Counted from the stretch's first letter, positions 26,064-34,372 are shown. The stretch: DNA of 64,000 nucleotides from Streptomyces sp. Root431 (GCF_001426585.1 NZ_LMEI01000007.1:80584-144583); one strand, 5' to 3'. Notes: generated from the letters alone by a model not told the origin. Numbers and translations are program-made.

Positions 26064-26276
26064 ATGAACGACGCGATGCTGAAGGCCATGACCAAGGCCA
26101 AGGTGCGGGCATGGAGCTGGACGGCAAGGTCTTCGAGGGACCGCGGGCAGACGGCGGTGGAGTACTTGGGGATCATTGTGGTGGTGGTGGCGATCGTCGT
26201 GGCGATCACCGGCACGGACATCGGCAGCTCGATCAAGAACGCCATCACGCAGAAGATTGCCGACCTGACGAAGTAG
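26064..26276 (+). CDS. flp: Flp/Fap-type major pilin
   Basis: 70 residues from ATG 26064 with GGAGGGG upstream; a longer frame to 25998 lacks a good start. The prepilin site is RG|QTAVEYLG (cleavage after G28, Glu at +5) and the helix continues as IIVVVVAIVVAITGTD. After processing the mature pilin would be about 42 residues, the usual Flp size. It is the substrate of TadV (31131-31868) and of the TadA-B-C motor. Confidence 0.9.
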   Translation: MNDAMLKAMTKAKVRAWSWTARSSRDRGQTAVEYLGIIVVVVAIVVAITGTDIGSSIKNAITQKIADLTK

Positions 26277-26284
26277 CCGGGTGC

Positions 26285-26893
26285 ATGCGGCGAGGCGATG
26301 AGGGGCAGGCGTTCCCTGTCTATATCGCAGTCGTAGGAGGCCTGCTGTTCCTTGCGTTCGCCTACTTCGCGGTGGGCCAGGCAGCATTCACTCGGAACGG
26401 TGCCCAGACTGCGGCCGATGCGGCAGCCCTAGCGGCTGCTCAAGATGCTCGGGAGCAGCTACGGGAGGGTTGGGTCGAGGTGATCCGCGACCCCGGGCAG
26501 TGGGGTGGGTTCCTCGACGGACTGGACTACGACAGTGATGCTGCGTGTGATCAGGCGGCGGAGTTCGCGGCCCTGAACGGTGCCGCATTCTCCGGAGACG
26601 CCTGTGTGCCCCTCGGCTCAGGAGGTTTCCGTGTGACGGTGCGTACGAACGGCACGGAGTCGCATCCTGCAACGGCCTCTGCTTCAGCAGTTATAGAACC
26701 ACTCTGCGAGTTCAAGCCGGAGCCCGCCTCGGAGCCGCCCACCTCCACGCCGACGCCACCCGGCGAGGGTGAAGAGGAGGAAGAGAGTCCGATCGTTGGG
26801 CTCGTGTGCGACGGGGTTGCTTGGGAGATCGACCCGGAGAAGCCGACCCTGCCGGGAGCCGTCGATCTCTTCACGGTCCGACTGTCCGAATGA
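26285..26893 (+). CDS. TadE/TadG-like pilus-associated protein with acidic Pro/Thr tail
   Basis: 202 residues. The N-terminus RRGDEGQAFPVYIAVVGGLLFLAFAYFAVGQAAFTRNGAQTAADAAALAAA is the TadG-like form: a helix followed by the AQTAADAAALAAA signature. A soluble domain with cysteines follows. Then comes a Pro/Thr/Glu-rich linker (positions 26740-26790) and a short C-terminal piece. Codon usage here is visibly less GC-biased than in tadA-C. Probable role: tip or anchor component. Confidence 0.8.
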   Translation: MRRGDEGQAFPVYIAVVGGLLFLAFAYFAVGQAAFTRNGAQTAADAAALAAAQDAREQLREGWVEVIRDPGQWGGFLDGLDYDSDAACDQAAEFAALNGAAFSGDACVPLGSGGFRVTVRTNGTESHPATASASAVIEPLCEFKPEPASEPPTSTPTPPGEGEEEEESPIVGLVCDGVAWEIDPEKPTLPGAVDLFTVRLSE

Positions 26894-26924
26894 CCTGCGA
26901 CGACGAGTAAAGGAAGGGCGCTTC

Positions 26925-27497
26925 ATGAACGTTCTGTACGCACGCAGGGGATTGGCTTCCCTCGCAGCTGCGGCGGTGGCTCTCCTCGTAGCAGGCTGCG
27001 GGGCCGAGGAGAAGCCGAAGGCGGACAAGCCAGCCGCGACCACCACTGCCGCCCAGACGACGCAAGCGGAGCAAGGGAAGCCGAGCGCGGAGGTGCCGAC
27101 CGAGACGCTGGCTGTCCTCAAGGGGCAGAAGGGTTTGGAACTTTCGATCAATTCTGCGCAACGTGACGCGGGTGGATTCCTGACGATCAAGGGCCAGTTG
27201 AAGAACACCTCGGATTCTGCTGTTGCGCTTCCTTCTCAGATGAGGGGCGACGAGAACGAGGTCGTGAAGCACGGCAACTCTCTGGGTGGTGCAACGCTCA
27301 TAGATTCTGCCGGCAAGAAGAGGTACTACGTTCTGCGGGACACGGACGGACGACCGCTGACCACCACGGCGCTCGATATCTTCTCGGCAGGGGAGACCGC
27401 CGAGGTCTTCATGCAATTCCCCGCACCCCCCGCCTCCACCCCCGAAGTCTCCTTCCAGCTCCCCACCTTCGAACCCGCCACCCTCAAACTCTCCTGA
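26925..27497 (+). CDS. putative lipoprotein of the pilus locus
   Basis: 190 residues. The signal peptide ends in a lipobox (LLVAGCG, Cys near residue 26). A T/A/K-rich spacer and an immunoglobulin-like beta domain follow (LELSINSAQRDAGGFLTIKGQLKNTSDSAVALPS, GETAEVFMQFPAPP). AAGGAAGG precedes ATG 26925. The first 480 bp show low GC for this genome; the last 90 bp return abruptly to high GC. It lies between the pilus genes and the OmpA-like gene, so an envelope-anchoring role is plausible. Confidence 0.75.
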   Translation: MNVLYARRGLASLAAAAVALLVAGCGAEEKPKADKPAATTTAAQTTQAEQGKPSAEVPTETLAVLKGQKGLELSINSAQRDAGGFLTIKGQLKNTSDSAVALPSQMRGDENEVVKHGNSLGGATLIDSAGKKRYYVLRDTDGRPLTTTALDIFSAGETAEVFMQFPAPPASTPEVSFQLPTFEPATLKLS

Positions 27498-27506
27498 GGC
27501 GACGCC

Positions 27507-28136
27507 ATGACGACGACGAACCGCCGCCTGGCCGCCCTGGCCCTCGTCTCCGTGGCCATGTGGCCGCTGACCGTGCCCACCGCGCACGCCGACGATCCGC
27601 CCGGGTCCGCCGGCAGCGCTTCCCCGCCACCCGCCATCGATGCCAACGCGCCCGGCCTCATGCTTCCCGACGGGGCCACCCTCGCGCCCGCCAAGGTGCT
27701 CGACATCAAGCAGATCGTCGAGGAGGAGGGCGGTGCGGAGCGGCGGCAGGACACCAATGTGGACGTGACCTTCGCGCTTCAGGCCGAGGTCCTGTTCCCG
27801 AAGAACAGCGCCAAGCTGAGCCCCGCCGCCAGCTCCCGTATCGCCGCGATCGCCGCCGAGGTCAACAAGCTCGGTTCCGGTCGGGTCCGGGTGTTCGGGT
27901 TCACCGACAACCTGGGGACGTACGAGCACGGGCTCAAGCTGTCGAAGCAGCGGGCCGTCGCCGTGCAGCAGGTGCTCGCGCGGGCGCTCGACCCGGGGAC
28001 GGCCTTCGATGTCCGGGGGTACAGCGAGGACTATCCGATCGCCGACAACGCCACCGAGGAAGGCCGCAAGAAGAACCGGCGCGTCGAGGTCTCCTTCCCG
28101 CGGACGACGGCACCGGTGCCGGCCCCCGCGCCTTAG
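27507..28136 (+). CDS. secreted OmpA-family peptidoglycan-binding protein
   Basis: 209 residues. A signal peptide (to about AHA|DD), a spacer and an OmpA C-terminal-like domain (about 85-200): VLFPKNSAKLSPAASSRIAAIAAEV, VFGFTDNLGTYEHGLKLSKQRAVAV, and GRKKNRRVEVSF with the diaminopimelate-binding Asp/Arg pattern. It lies 9 bp after the lipoprotein gene and closes the operon, and may fix the pilus base to peptidoglycan. Its stop overlaps the stop of the convergent next gene by 4 bp. Confidence 0.87.
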   Translation: MTTTNRRLAALALVSVAMWPLTVPTAHADDPPGSAGSASPPPAIDANAPGLMLPDGATLAPAKVLDIKQIVEEEGGAERRQDTNVDVTFALQAEVLFPKNSAKLSPAASSRIAAIAAEVNKLGSGRVRVFGFTDNLGTYEHGLKLSKQRAVAVQQVLARALDPGTAFDVRGYSEDYPIADNATEEGRKKNRRVEVSFPRTTAPVPAPAP

Positions 28137-29068
28137 GGCGCGAGCGACTCCAAGGCCGTCCGGATCGTCGCCGTCATGCGGTCCGGGGCCGCGAAGACCC
28201 CCCTCGCCGTGAAGCGCAGGACCCGGCGGACCTCCGGGCAGGACTGGAGCGCGTTGAAGCGGGCGATGTCCCGTTCGTGGGCCCGGCGTGTGCCGTGGAA
28301 GGCGTAGCCCTCCACCTCCACCGCCAGGCCCGCCTCGCGGAAGAGGAAGTCGGGGCGCAGGGTCCGGCCCCCGGCCGTCCGGAGCGGCGGCTGGGATTCC
28401 GGGAAGAGGTCGGCGTCCCGCATCCGGAGCCGGGCCACCGACTCCGCCGGGGAGCCCGAGGCCGCTTCGGTCAGCGGCAGCCAGGCGCGGGCGCGGGGGC
28501 CGCCGGGTCTCGGTGCGGCCAGTTCGGCGGCCAGCTCCTCGTACCGGACGAGCGCCTCGCGCCGTACGCCCCCGACGGCCCTCCGCGCCAGCGCCGAGTC
28601 CGCCGCGACGACCGCCTCCTCGCGGCTGCCGCAGCTCCGTATGAGGTCGCCGACCGTCCGGGCCGGGGTGGTCACGCGAAGCCCACGCCGTACCGACCGG
28701 TCCCCGGCCGTGAGGGAGGACGTGGCGTGGACCCGTATCCGGTTCCGGGCGTCGTGGGTCGAGCGGGACGACGCCGGGGCCGTGAAGTCCAGGGAGCCGG
28801 GGTCGACGGTCCCGTCCAGCAGTTCGATGCGGTGCAGCCGCGCCGCCGTCCCGTGGCTGCACACCAGCTCCGGGCGCAGGAACTGAAGGGCCGTCGCCCG
28901 CACCCGCCAGTCCACGTCCTTGCCCGGGACCGCCCACGCGCCCCGGCAGATCCCCTGCCATCCGTCCCGGCGCAGGCGGCCGGCCAGCCGGCCCCGGGAC
29001 CAGCCCGCCGCGACCGCCCAGACCGTGAGGAGTACCCCGCCCCTCGCGAGGATCGCCAACTCGTACAT
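28133..29068 (-). CDS. AbiEi-like HTH protein with C-terminal DUF559 (Vsr-like) nuclease-fold domain
   Basis: 311 residues from ATG 29068; an in-frame GTG at 29104 would add 12. The N-terminal part (ARGGVLLTVWAVAAGWSRGRLAGRLRR, GICRGAWAVPG) resembles the winged-helix region of AbiEi-type antitoxins. The C-terminal part has a PD-(D/E)xK-like pattern: RPDFLFREAGLAVEVEGYAF (Asp, then ExE), HGTRRAHERDIARFNAL. No AbiEii-type toxin gene is adjacent. Function is unknown; this could be a DNA-binding or DNA-cutting protein that stands alone. Confidence 0.65.
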   Translation of the reverse strand: MYELAILARGGVLLTVWAVAAGWSRGRLAGRLRRDGWQGICRGAWAVPGKDVDWRVRATALQFLRPELVCSHGTAARLHRIELLDGTVDPGSLDFTAPASSRSTHDARNRIRVHATSSLTAGDRSVRRGLRVTTPARTVGDLIRSCGSREEAVVAADSALARRAVGGVRREALVRYEELAAELAAPRPGGPRARAWLPLTEAASGSPAESVARLRMRDADLFPESQPPLRTAGGRTLRPDFLFREAGLAVEVEGYAFHGTRRAHERDIARFNALQSCPEVRRVLRFTARGVFAAPDRMTATIRTALESLAP

Positions 29069-29233
29069 ACGCCCAACGATCCACGGAAGAGGGACACTTC
29101 GCACCCCCTGTGGAAAACCCGACGAAAGTCGTCGTCAGGAAAGTGCAAAAGTGACGGGACGTATGCGCCGAGCAGGAGCATTCTGGAGCGGAGTACCCGA
29201 ACACCGCAGGGACCTTTCCGAATAGGGCTGCTG

Positions 29234-29596
29234 ATGACGTCGACGCCGAGTGTCCAGCTGGTCAGTGATCTCGTCACCCGGATTCCCGAGTTCCGGGGCG
29301 TGTACGAGACCCATGTCTTCACGCAGGGCGGTGTCCTGCCGCACGTCTTCTTCTGGGACGTCGTCCAGGGCACCGTCCGCTCCTTCCTCGGCGAGGACCC
29401 GGCCGCCGCCGACTGGCGCCGCACGCTCGACTTCCTGGAGGAGCAGTGCTGTCGCGGTGTCATCGGCATCGACGAGGTCATCGTGACCTCGTTCCTCGGC
29501 GACCTGCCCTCCCCGCAGGAGCCCGGTCACGCCATCGTCGACCAGCTCGGTCCCGTCCTGTCGGCGAAGTTCGTGCGGATAAGGCCCCTCGGCTGA
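29234..29596 (+). CDS. conserved hypothetical protein
   Basis: 120 residues from ATG 29234, soluble alpha/beta. Features are PHVFFWDVVQGTVRSFLG, WRRTLDFLEEQCCRGVIGID and VIVTSFLGDLPSP. Two adjacent cysteines lie near residue 76. It resembles small uncharacterised proteins that are often immunity- or SUKH-like in length, but I cannot name a family. It stands 30 bp before the PIG-V-like gene. Confidence 0.65.
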   Translation: MTSTPSVQLVSDLVTRIPEFRGVYETHVFTQGGVLPHVFFWDVVQGTVRSFLGEDPAAADWRRTLDFLEEQCCRGVIGIDEVIVTSFLGDLPSPQEPGHAIVDQLGPVLSAKFVRIRPLG

Positions 29597-29626
29597 GCGC
29601 GGTGACCGCCCCGGGATAATCGGCGC

Positions 29627-30748
29627 ATGCCCCCGCCCGACCGTCCCCGCAGGCTCACGCACCTCAGCCGTCCCGCCGTCATCGCCCTCGGCGGTTACGC
29701 CCTCACCCGCCTCATCGGCCTCGCCGTCCTCGCGATCGCCGCCGCCGCTACCGGCAAGGACGGGCTGCACCGCCTCAAGGGCCGCTGGGACTCCGTCTGG
29801 TATGTCCGCGTCGCCGAGCACGGATACGGGTACGAGGTCACCCTGCCGAACGGCGACGTCCACTCCGACCTGGCCTTCTTCCCCCTCCTCCCCGCCCTGG
29901 AGCGGGGCCTGTCCGCCGTCCTCCCGATCGACGCGGCGACCGCCGGGCTCGCCGTCTCCTGGACGGCCGGCCTCGCCGCCGCTGTGGGCATCTACAAATG
30001 CGGCGCCCACGTCGCGGGGGAACGCACCGGGATCCTGCTCGCGGTCCTCTGGGGCGTGTACCCGACCGCGTTCGTGCAGTCGATGGCGTATACCGAGACG
30101 CTTTTCACCGCTCTCGCCGCCTGGTCCCTCTACGCCGTGCTGCGCGGGCGGTGGATCCTGGCCGGCGCCCTCTGCGCCGTCGCCGGGCTCACCCGGCCCA
30201 CGGCCGTGGCGCTGATCGCCGCCCTCGGGATCACCGCCCTCGTCACCCTCGTACGGGATCGGAGGCTGCCCCTCCGGACGGTGGCGGGCGTGCTGCTCGC
30301 GCCGCTGGGCTGGCTCGCGTACATCGCCTACGTCGGGGTCCGCGAGCAGAGCCCCACCGCCTACTTCGACGTCCAGGCCGCCTGGGGCAACTCCATCGAC
30401 GGCGGTGTCGCCCTCGCCCGCTTCATCGCCGGGCTGCCCTGGCCCGCCGCCCTCGGCCTGTGCGCCGCGCTCGCGCTCCTCGGCTGGCTCGTCGCCCTCT
30501 GCGTACGGCAGAAGCAGCCGCTGCCCCTGCTCGTCTACACGATCGGCGTCGTCTTCGTCTCCCTCGTCGGCGCCGCCTACTTCGGCTCCCGGCCGCGCCT
30601 GATGATGCCCGCGTTCGGCCTGCTCCTGCCGCCCGCCGTGGCCCTCGCGCGGCTCAGGACGCGCACCGCCCTGCCCGTTCTCTCCGGACTCGCGCTCGCC
30701 TCCGCCGCCTACGGGGCCTTCACCCTGCTCGGCTCGGGCCCGCCGTGA
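29627..30748 (+). CDS. PIG-V-like integral membrane mannosyltransferase
   Basis: 373 residues, about nine membrane helices. The first loop has WDSVWYVRVAEHGYGYEV (the D near the start of the loop as in GT-C enzymes). The second has DLAFFPLLPALERGLSAVLP, the typical PIG-V family segment, and AYTETLFTALAAWSLYAVLRGRW follows. It likely uses polyprenol-phosphate-mannose outside the membrane. Its last 29 bp overlap the convergent DUF192 gene. Confidence 0.8.
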   Translation: MPPPDRPRRLTHLSRPAVIALGGYALTRLIGLAVLAIAAAATGKDGLHRLKGRWDSVWYVRVAEHGYGYEVTLPNGDVHSDLAFFPLLPALERGLSAVLPIDAATAGLAVSWTAGLAAAVGIYKCGAHVAGERTGILLAVLWGVYPTAFVQSMAYTETLFTALAAWSLYAVLRGRWILAGALCAVAGLTRPTAVALIAALGITALVTLVRDRRLPLRTVAGVLLAPLGWLAYIAYVGVREQSPTAYFDVQAAWGNSIDGGVALARFIAGLPWPAALGLCAALALLGWLVALCVRQKQPLPLLVYTIGVVFVSLVGAAYFGSRPRLMMPAFGLLLPPAVALARLRTRTALPVLSGLALASAAYGAFTLLGSGPP

Positions 30749-31091
30749 CCTGCACCTGCACCGAGGCGCCCGGCCGCAGCCCCCACCCGGCCATCGCGCC
30801 CGCCTCCGCCTCCAGGACGTGCCGGCCGCGCGGCCTGACCATGCCGAGGCGCCCCGGCCGCATCGTCACCACGGACAGGACCCGCAGCTCCCGGTCCAGG
30901 TAGGCCACGTCGATCGCGAACCGCATGCCGAAGGTGTGCACGCTGTTCGTCGGCGTGATCAGCATCGCCCCCGCGATCCCGTCCCGGCCGAGCAGCCCTC
31001 GCCGCCGCGCCCGGTACGACGCCGCCACCTCCAGCGGAACCTCCCGGGCCGCCACCGTCAGCGTCCCCGTTCCGTCCGTCCATTTCCCCAT
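30720..31091 (-). CDS. DUF192 family protein
   Basis: 123 residues from ATG 31091. The DUF192 core is present: RRRGLLGRDGIAGAMLITPTNSVHTFGMRFAIDVAYLDRELRVLSV, and VLEAEAGAMAGWGLRPG. The domain is small and its biochemical role unknown. It lies convergent to and overlapping the PIG-V-like gene, and divergent from tadV 39 bp away, the usual neighbour of tadV/tad genes in related genomes as I remember. Confidence 0.85.
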   Translation of the reverse strand: MGKWTDGTGTLTVAAREVPLEVAASYRARRRGLLGRDGIAGAMLITPTNSVHTFGMRFAIDVAYLDRELRVLSVVTMRPGRLGMVRPRGRHVLEAEAGAMAGWGLRPGASVQVQVTAGPSRAG

Positions 31092-31130
31092 GCGCCAGAC
31101 CGTAGCCGTACCGCGTCCTAGGGTCGGTCC

Positions 31131-31868
31131 GTGTACGTCACGCTGATCGCCGTCGCCGCCCTGTGGGGGCTCGCCGCCGGGCTGTTCGTCCCGCGCGCCG
31201 CGTACCGGCTCGCCGTCCCGGCCGAGGAGCCGTGGCGGGACCGCTGCCCCGCCGGGCACCCGCTCGCCGGGCCCGCGCGCGGCTGGCTGGGCGGGCCCGG
31301 GCGGCAGGACTGCGCGACCACCCCCGCCCCGCTCGCCGCGCCGCTCCTCACCGCCCTCGCCTGCGCCGCGCTCGCCGCCGCCACCGGCGGGCCCCGGCCC
31401 GAGCTGGCGGTCTGGCTGCTCGCCGCGCCCTTCGCCGTCCTCCTCGCCTGCGTCGACGCCCGCGTCCACCGGCTCCCGGACGGGCTCACGCTGCCGCTCG
31501 CCGCCACCGTCCCGCTGCTCCTCGGCGGCGCCGAACTCCTGCCGTACGACGCGGGCTCCTGGCTCCACGCCGTCCTCGGCGCGCTCGCCCTCGGCGGGGC
31601 CTATCTGGTGCTCTTCCTGATCAACCCGGCCGGTCTCGGCTTCGGCGACGTCAAACTGGCGCTTCCGCTGGGCGCCGCCCTCGGCTGGTACGGCTGGGGC
31701 GTCCTGTTCGCCGGAGCCTTCGCCGGCTTCCTCCTCGGGGCCGTATACGGCCTCGGGCTCGTCCTGCTGCGCCGCGCGGGCCGCTCCTCGGCGATCCCCT
31801 TCGGCCCGTTCATGCTGGTGGGAGCCTTGCTGGGGCTCCTGCTCGGCGCGTTCACCGCGCTCCCGTGA
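31131..31868 (+). CDS. tadV: A24 prepilin peptidase (TadV/CpaA-like)
   Basis: 245 residues from GTG 31131, about seven helices. The two aspartates of the bilobed GxGD-type aspartic protease are visible: D109 in CVDARVHRLPD and D173 in GFGDVKLALPLG. It cleaves the leader of the Flp pilin and TadE proteins at G|Q on the cytosolic side. The tad operon itself has no peptidase, so this gene, about 3 kb further on, most likely serves it. Confidence 0.92.
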   Translation: MYVTLIAVAALWGLAAGLFVPRAAYRLAVPAEEPWRDRCPAGHPLAGPARGWLGGPGRQDCATTPAPLAAPLLTALACAALAAATGGPRPELAVWLLAAPFAVLLACVDARVHRLPDGLTLPLAATVPLLLGGAELLPYDAGSWLHAVLGALALGGAYLVLFLINPAGLGFGDVKLALPLGAALGWYGWGVLFAGAFAGFLLGAVYGLGLVLLRRAGRSSAIPFGPFMLVGALLGLLLGAFTALP

Positions 31869-31980
31869 CGGGCCTTCCCGTCAACGCCGCGCCTCTGCCG
31901 GCCGGTCCCCCTTGGGAGGGACGGAACTCCGCCGCCACGCCGGGGCGCAAACCCGCCACAGGGCCCCACAGCCCTTGTCC

Positions 31981-32007
31981 CGCCCGGGATCCGGCGAATC
32001 CCGGGCG
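31981..32007 (+). ncRNA. GC-rich hairpin in the tadV downstream region
   Basis: A perfect 10-bp stem (cgcccgggat / atcccgggcg) with a 7-nt loop. With the intrinsic terminator at 32070-32110 it makes the 258-bp gap 31869-32126 a structured RNA region that could be the tadV 3' end or an independent small RNA. No gene is seen in the gap. Confidence 0.3.
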
Positions 32008-32069
32008 GTGAGTTCCGTGCACGTGGCGCGCAGGACGACTATCGAAGGGTTATGGTGGAAACCCCCCCT

Positions 32070-32110
32070 CGGGCCGGTCCGTATCCCCCCCACGGACCGG
32101 CCCGTTTTTT
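32070..32110 (+). terminator. classic intrinsic terminator with T6 tract
   Basis: A 13-bp perfect stem (cgggccggtccgt / acggaccggcccg), 9-nt loop, then tttttt and cttccctc. It is oriented for the plus strand. Such a U-tract is rare in this window. Confidence 0.85.
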
Positions 32111-32126
32111 CTTCCCTCGCGGGGTG

Positions 32127-33164
32127 TCAGCCCCGGCCGGCCCAGATGTTCGTGCCGTCGGTGTCGACCGCGAACGAGTCGATCTCCTTGAGCTCCTCGG
32201 CGGTCAGCGGCGAGGCCGCGAGCGCGGCCACGTTCTCCTCCAGCTGGGCGACGCTGGACGCGCCGATCAGCGCCGAGGTCATCCGCTCGTCGCGCAGCAC
32301 CCACGACAGCGCCAGCTGCGCCAGCGACTGCCCGCGCCGCTCCGCGATCTCCGCGAGACCGCGCAGGCGCCGCAGCACCTCGTCCGAGAGCAGGTTCGGG
32401 TCGAGGGACTTGCCCTGGGTGGCCCGCGAGCCCTCCGGGATGCCCTTCAGGTACTTGTTGGTGAGCAGGCCCTGCGCCAGCGGCACGAAGGAGATGCAGC
32501 CCATGCCGGCCGCCTCCAGCGTGTCGAGGAGGCCGTCCTCCTCGGTCCAGCGGTTGATCATCGAGTAGGAGGGCTGGTGGATGAGGGCGGGGACGCCCAT
32601 CTCCTTGAGGATCCCGGCGGCCTCGGCGGTCTGCTCGCTGTTGTACGAGGAGACGCCGACGTACAGCGCCTTGCCCTGCTGCACGGCGGAGGCCAGGGCC
32701 CCCATCGTCTCCTCCAGCGGGGTGTGCGGGTCGAAGCGGTGCGAGTAGAAGATGTCGACGTAGTCGAGGCCCATCCGCTTCAGGGAGGCGTCGAGCGAGG
32801 ACAGCAGGTACTTGCGGGAGCCCCACTCGCCGTACGGGCCGGGGTGCATCTCGTAGCCGGCCTTGGTCGAGATGATCAGCTCGTCGCGGTAGGGCGCGAA
32901 GTCCTGGGCGAAGAGCTTGCCGAAGTTCAGCTCGGCGGAGCCGGGCGGCGGCCCGTAGTTGTTCGCCAGGTCGAAGTGGGTGACGCCGAGGTCGAAGGCG
33001 CGGCGCAGGATCGCGCGCTGCGTGTCGAGGGCGCGGTCGTCGCCGAAGTTGTGCCAGAGGCCGAGGGAGACCGCCGGGAGCTTGAGGCCGCTGCGGCCCG
33101 TGCGACGGTACTCCATGGTGTCGTAGCGGTCCGCGGAGGCGCGGTACAGGGGGGAATCAGTCAC
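32127..33164 (-). CDS. aldo/keto reductase (YghZ/GprA-like)
   Basis: 345 residues from GTG 33164. AKR barrel with D/Y/K/H tetrad pieces: FDLANNYGPPPGSAELNFGK (Asp, Tyr), ISTKAG (Lys), IFYSHRFDP (His), and the NADPH site LIGASSVAQLEEN. The insert PYGEWGSRKYLL is typical of the YghZ/L-glyceraldehyde-3-phosphate reductase branch (AKR14). It probably detoxifies methylglyoxal or small aldehydes. It is monocistronic, divergent from the prenyltransferase. Confidence 0.9.
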   Translation of the reverse strand: MTDSPLYRASADRYDTMEYRRTGRSGLKLPAVSLGLWHNFGDDRALDTQRAILRRAFDLGVTHFDLANNYGPPPGSAELNFGKLFAQDFAPYRDELIISTKAGYEMHPGPYGEWGSRKYLLSSLDASLKRMGLDYVDIFYSHRFDPHTPLEETMGALASAVQQGKALYVGVSSYNSEQTAEAAGILKEMGVPALIHQPSYSMINRWTEEDGLLDTLEAAGMGCISFVPLAQGLLTNKYLKGIPEGSRATQGKSLDPNLLSDEVLRRLRGLAEIAERRGQSLAQLALSWVLRDERMTSALIGASSVAQLEENVAALAASPLTAEELKEIDSFAVDTDGTNIWAGRG

Positions 33165-33291
33165 GTATCTCTGCTTATCACGGACTTGTGACAGTCCCGG
33201 GCTGGGAGCCTGTCGCCCGTGCGCAGTAGTGTGGCGGCTTGCGGACCGCCGCTGCCGGGCGGACCGCCGCTGCATGGAGAGGTAAAGAACG

Positions 33292-34053
33292 GTGAACCTG
33301 CGCGACCTGGTGTACGGGCTCTACGCACGCCGGGTGGAAGGCCGCCTCGACCATGACCAGGTGCCCAAGCACATCGGGGTCATCCTCGACGGGAACCGGC
33401 GCTGGGCCAAGGCGTCCGGCGGGACCCCCGAGCAGGGGCACAAGGCGGGCGCGGACAAGATCCAGGAGCTGCTCGGCTGGTGCGCCGAGACCGACGTCGA
33501 GGTCGTCACGCTCTGGATGCTGTCCACGGACAACCTGAACCGGCCCGAGGAGCAGCTGATCCCGCTGCTCGGCATCATCGAGAACGCCGTGCGCGCGCTC
33601 GCCGCCGACGGCCGCTGGCGGGTCAACCACGTCGGCACGATGGACCTGCTGCCCGCCCGTACCCAGTCGGTGCTGAAGGAGGCCGAGCAGGCCACCCACG
33701 CCAACGCCGGGATACTGGTGAACGTGGCGGTGGGGTACGGCGGCCGGCAGGAGATCGCGGACGCGGTCCGCTCGCTGCTCCTGGAACACGCGGAGCGGGG
33801 GACGAGCTTCGAGGAGCTCGCCGAGATCGTCGACGTCGAGCACATCTCGGAGCACCTGTACACGCGCGGCCAGCCCGACCCGGACCTCGTGATCCGTACG
33901 AGCGGCGAGCAGCGGCTGTCCGGCTTCATGCTGTGGCAGAGCGCCCATTCCGAGTACTACTTCTGCGAGGTCCACTGGCCGGCCTTCCGCAAGGTCGACT
34001 TCCTGCGGGCGCTGCGCGACTACGCGGCCCGGCACCGGCGCTACGGCACCTGA
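33292..34053 (+). CDS. uppS: cis-isoprenyl diphosphate synthase (UppS family)
   Basis: 253 residues from GTG 33292. Family blocks: HIGVILDGNRRWAK (catalytic Asp, diphosphate-binding), LWMLSTDNLNRPEEQL, NVAVGYGGRQEI, PDPDLVIRTSGEQRLSGFMLWQSAHSEYYF. It condenses isopentenyl diphosphate in cis to make a polyprenyl carrier lipid or a shorter cis-prenyl diphosphate. The genus usually has two such genes and this could be the shorter-chain paralogue; chain length cannot be read from sequence. Confidence 0.92.
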   Translation: MNLRDLVYGLYARRVEGRLDHDQVPKHIGVILDGNRRWAKASGGTPEQGHKAGADKIQELLGWCAETDVEVVTLWMLSTDNLNRPEEQLIPLLGIIENAVRALAADGRWRVNHVGTMDLLPARTQSVLKEAEQATHANAGILVNVAVGYGGRQEIADAVRSLLLEHAERGTSFEELAEIVDVEHISEHLYTRGQPDPDLVIRTSGEQRLSGFMLWQSAHSEYYFCEVHWPAFRKVDFLRALRDYAARHRRYGT

Positions 34054-34113
34054 ACCGGGGCACCCGAACCCCTCTGTCAAACGTAGGACACATCCTCTCG
34101 GAATCGATCACCT

Positions 34114-34148
34114 CGTGTTCACGAACACGTCGTCATATGCCATGGCAT
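34114..34148. promoter_or_regulatory. two palindromes in the 319-bp gap before the PhoH-like gene
   Basis: cgtgttcacgaacacg (34114-34129, 7-bp arms around AC) and atgccatggcat (34137-34148, perfect) stand side by side 225-260 nt before the PIN-PhoH start. They look like operator sites; the proteins are unknown. The rest of 34054-34372 shows no gene. Confidence 0.4.
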
Positions 34149-34372
34149 GGCACGGCTGGTTCTAGGGCATATCCCTGGTGAAGTGAGCGGCACGGAGACC
34201 GCCACCCGGGAGGCCCCTTGCACCAGGACGACCGTGCGGGACACGTACGGGAGAAGCGGAGGGCCGTGGTTCGGCCCGTGCATCGCGGCCTGAGCCCGGT
34301 CCCATTCCGTAGCGACACCGGTTCCGTCGCGCCCCGACCTCACAGGGGTCTTCAGAGGGGGTCTGTCCTTCC

